In this document: positions 62,235 through 64,000 of the stretch, one piece after another
Layout: each line of letters begins with the position of its first letter
Position numbering within the stretch: the first letter of the stretch is position 1
DNA from: Methylovulum miyakonense HT12
GTDB taxonomy: Bacteria; Pseudomonadota; Gammaproteobacteria; Methylococcales; Methylomonadaceae
DNA: 64,000 nt
Direction: 5' to 3'
Assembly (NCBI RefSeq): GCF_000384075.1
Contig: NZ_KB913025.1
Location: 3,781,721 to 3,845,720 of the forward strand
Position numbers and translations under genes: made by a program
The notes under the pieces: model-generated
Told to the model about the DNA's origin: nothing
The model's input: only the letters and a program-made list of their open reading frames with translations
Database searches by the model: none

Positions 62235-64000
62235 TTAGACAAGGGTTTTTAAGGTATCCAGCAACTGCCGTTGATCAAACGCGCCCTTGCTCAGATAAGC
62301 GTTCGCCCCCAATTCCAAGGCCCGTCGGCGGTCATCGGCCTTGTCCATCGCACTGAGCAGGATAATCGGCAATTGCTGGTACTGGGGATGGCGGCGGATT
62401 TTTTCGGTCAGCATCAGGCCATCTATATTCGGCATGGTGACATCACTGACCACCGCCGCAAACGTTTTGCCCACCAATTTTTCGTAGGCATCGCGCCCGT
62501 CCACCGCCGCTGTCACCAGATACCCCGCCTTCTCAAGAAAGCGTTTGATTTGGGTACGGGCCGTAACGGAATCTTCGGCATAGAGGATATGCGGTTTTAT
62601 GTTGGTGCTGGTGGTTTCCTGCTTGGCCGGCACTGGCATTTTTTTGCCGTAAGCGGTTTTTATCAAATCGTGCGGATTTAAGACCATGCAAATATCACCA
62701 TTGCCCAACACCGTGACACCGCTGATATTGCGCACCCGCTTCAACACGCCGCCCAAGGGCTTGAGCAAAATTTCCTGTTCGTCCAATAACCGGTCAACCA
62801 GCACCGCCAGCCTACCATGTTTGTTGGCGATAATCACCGCCAGCCCCGCCGTTGGTTTGGCGGTGTCGGCAATGCCCAACAATTCGCTTAAACGCGCCAC
62901 CGACACCGCTTGCCCGGTTTGCAGCAAAGTCAGGCTGCCATCAATATTGAACAAGTGTTCCGGGGTGACGCTACGGATCAGTTCGATGGCTTCCATCGGG
63001 ATGCCGAAATAGCGTTTTTGCAATTCGACAATAATCACTTGCGTGGTCGCCAAGGTGATGGGCAAGACAATTTGGATGCTTGTGCCAAGACCGGGCGTGG
63101 AATCCACTTCGATATGGCCTTTAAGGTGCTCGACAGTGGTGCGGACTATCGCCATGCCCAAACCGCGCCCGGAAATGTCGTTGATTTGGTCTGAGGTGGA
63201 AAAGCCTTGGCTGAAAATCAATTCCTGCACTTGCCTGTCGTTCATGGCGGCCAAGTCTTCGGCGGTATAAAGCTGGTTTTGGATCGCCCGTTCCTTGATC
63301 TTTTCAACGTTAATGCCCGCGCCATCATCCGTGACCGTAATCACAATGGTGGTCGGCGTTTGGTGGGCTTTTAGGCGGATCGTACCCGCTTCCGGTTTGC
63401 CCAGCGCCAGCCGTTGCTGCGGCCCTTCAATCGCATGGTAAATGGCGTTGCGGATCAAATGCGTCAACGGGTCTTTGATCTCTTCAATCACGCGCTTGTC
63501 GGCAACCGTGTCATCGCCTTCAACCATCAAGTTGACGAGTTTTCTTTGCTGTTTGGCAATGTCGCGCACCATCCTGGGGAACAGGTTGAAGGTGGTGGAC
63601 AGCGGCAACAGGCGGATAGCGCGGATGCCGGAACCGATTTCGTGGTTCAGGTAGTCGAAGCGGTTATTGTCTTCGTACAATTGGCTGCGCAAGGCATAGA
63701 GCCGGGTTTCCAATTGCGCCAATTCCGGGGTGTAGAGTTCCCGGTTGTACTGTTTCCATTCCTCCCATAAAAAGATCAGGTCGTTGGCATCGCCCAGCCG
63801 TTGCGCCAAACGGTTTTTGTTGACCGTCAGTTCGCTGACATGGGTCATCAGGCTGTCCAGTTGTTGCGTACCGACGCGGATGGTGTCGATTTTATTGGTG
63901 GTGGATGCTTGCGGGCTAGGGGTTTCTGCGGGTTCTTGCACGGGCTGGGCCGCTTCGGCAGGCACAGGCTCCGGTTTGGCGGCCATGGCTAAGGGCATTT
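62235..64000 (-). CDS. CheA-type hybrid histidine kinase, C-terminal part (runs off window)
   Basis: 588 codons are visible; the N-terminal part with the Hpt domain(s) is beyond position 64000, so the ATG at 63998 is internal. Order: dimerisation helices (about 35-150), HATPase with N box HLIRNAIYHAIE, G1 VTDDGAGIN and G2 SGRGLGMAIV, a CheW-like domain, and a receiver with LYAEDSVTARTQIKR, VVSDVTMPNIDG and AYLSKGA. In the N box the usual Asp and Gly of NxxDHGIE are Tyr and Ala. It forms a second chemosensory operon with cheB, distinct from that at 28734-36490. Confidence 0.9.
   Translation of the reverse strand, partial: MPLAMAAKPEPVPAEAAQPVQEPAETPSPQASTTNKIDTIRVGTQQLDSLMTHVSELTVNKNRLAQRLGDANDLIFLWEEWKQYNRELYTPELAQLETRLYALRSQLYEDNNRFDYLNHEIGSGIRAIRLLPLSTTFNLFPRMVRDIAKQQRKLVNLMVEGDDTVADKRVIEEIKDPLTHLIRNAIYHAIEGPQQRLALGKPEAGTIRLKAHQTPTTIVITVTDDGAGINVEKIKERAIQNQLYTAEDLAAMNDRQVQELIFSQGFSTSDQINDISGRGLGMAIVRTTVEHLKGHIEVDSTPGLGTSIQIVLPITLATTQVIIVELQKRYFGIPMEAIELIRSVTPEHLFNIDGSLTLLQTGQAVSVARLSELLGIADTAKPTAGLAVIIANKHGRLAVLVDRLLDEQEILLKPLGGVLKRVRNISGVTVLGNGDICMVLNPHDLIKTAYGKKMPVPAKQETTSTNIKPHILYAEDSVTARTQIKRFLEKAGYLVTAAVDGRDAYEKLVGKTFAAVVSDVTMPNIDGLMLTEKIRRHPQYQQLPIILLSAMDKADDRRRALELGANAYLSKGAFDQRQLLDTLKTLV

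Noticed and set aside
1-64000. CRISPR array, rRNA, complete insertion sequence or prophage
   Set aside because: No regularly spaced repeats, rRNA segments, transposase or phage structural genes were seen anywhere in the window.

Overview
The window looks like chromosomal DNA of a diazotrophic, methylotrophic gammaproteobacterium, most plausibly a Methylococcales methanotroph. The evidence is a methenyl-tetrahydromethanopterin cyclohydrolase gene (mch, 19545-20528), which is restricted to C1 metabolism; a nitrogen-fixation accessory cluster with NifA/sigma-54 type control (36878-39345); gnnA/gnnB/lpxB lipid A genes arranged as in Acidithiobacillus and Methylococcus relatives; and gammaproteobacterial neighbourhoods such as ispD-ispF, rpoZ-spoT and metR-metE. 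No methane monooxygenase or nif structural gene lies in the window, so the genus cannot be fixed from it.

Layout. 1-4847: envelope genes on the minus strand (partial PhyH-like dioxygenase, lpxB, gnnB, gnnA) with an HxlR/MAPEG pair inserted between gnnB and gnnA. 5035-11655: TetR-controlled tripartite RND efflux operon. 11783-12951: ispD-ispF. 13104-16949: accessory stretch with a five-repeat FG-GAP propeller, an L,D-transpeptidase, two unknown envelope proteins and a cupin. 17128-22309: sulfotransferase-like gene, ATP-grasp, mch, redoxin, pgk. 22450-24858: rpoZ-spoT. 25062-28061: amtB and a protein made of one duplicated unknown domain. 28734-36490: type IV pilus/Chp-like chemosensory operon. 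36878-39345: nif accessory genes. 39431-44271: small enzymes, two regulators and a nonsense-mutated membrane gene. 44485-49219: class I ribonucleotide reductase nrdA-nrdB under two NrdR boxes and a cobalamin riboswitch.

49241-53546 is an accessory toxin-antitoxin island: a frameshifted HigA-type antitoxin, mazEF, an intact antitoxin-like gene beside a vapC toxin disrupted by a 124-bp miniature transposon, a hypothetical protein, a probable type I-like locus (36-residue peptide with an occluded ribosome site, structured leader and facing terminator), and brnTA. It is rich in paired REP palindromes. 53725-60549 holds kgtP-like, metR/metE, an EVE protein and ychF. A tRNA-Met (60609-60685) is followed by a probable integrase remnant, and the window ends in a second chemosensory operon (cheB and a truncated hybrid cheA).

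The most noteworthy items are the double NrdR/B12 control of nrdAB; a 154-bp TA-flanked MITE present twice, one copy lying between nrdA and nrdB; the MITE-disrupted vapC; the type I-like peptide locus; and the nif accessory operon with a recognisable NifA site and an uncharacterised 126-residue protein. Promoter, operator and structured-RNA calls were made by eye and are less certain than the gene calls.
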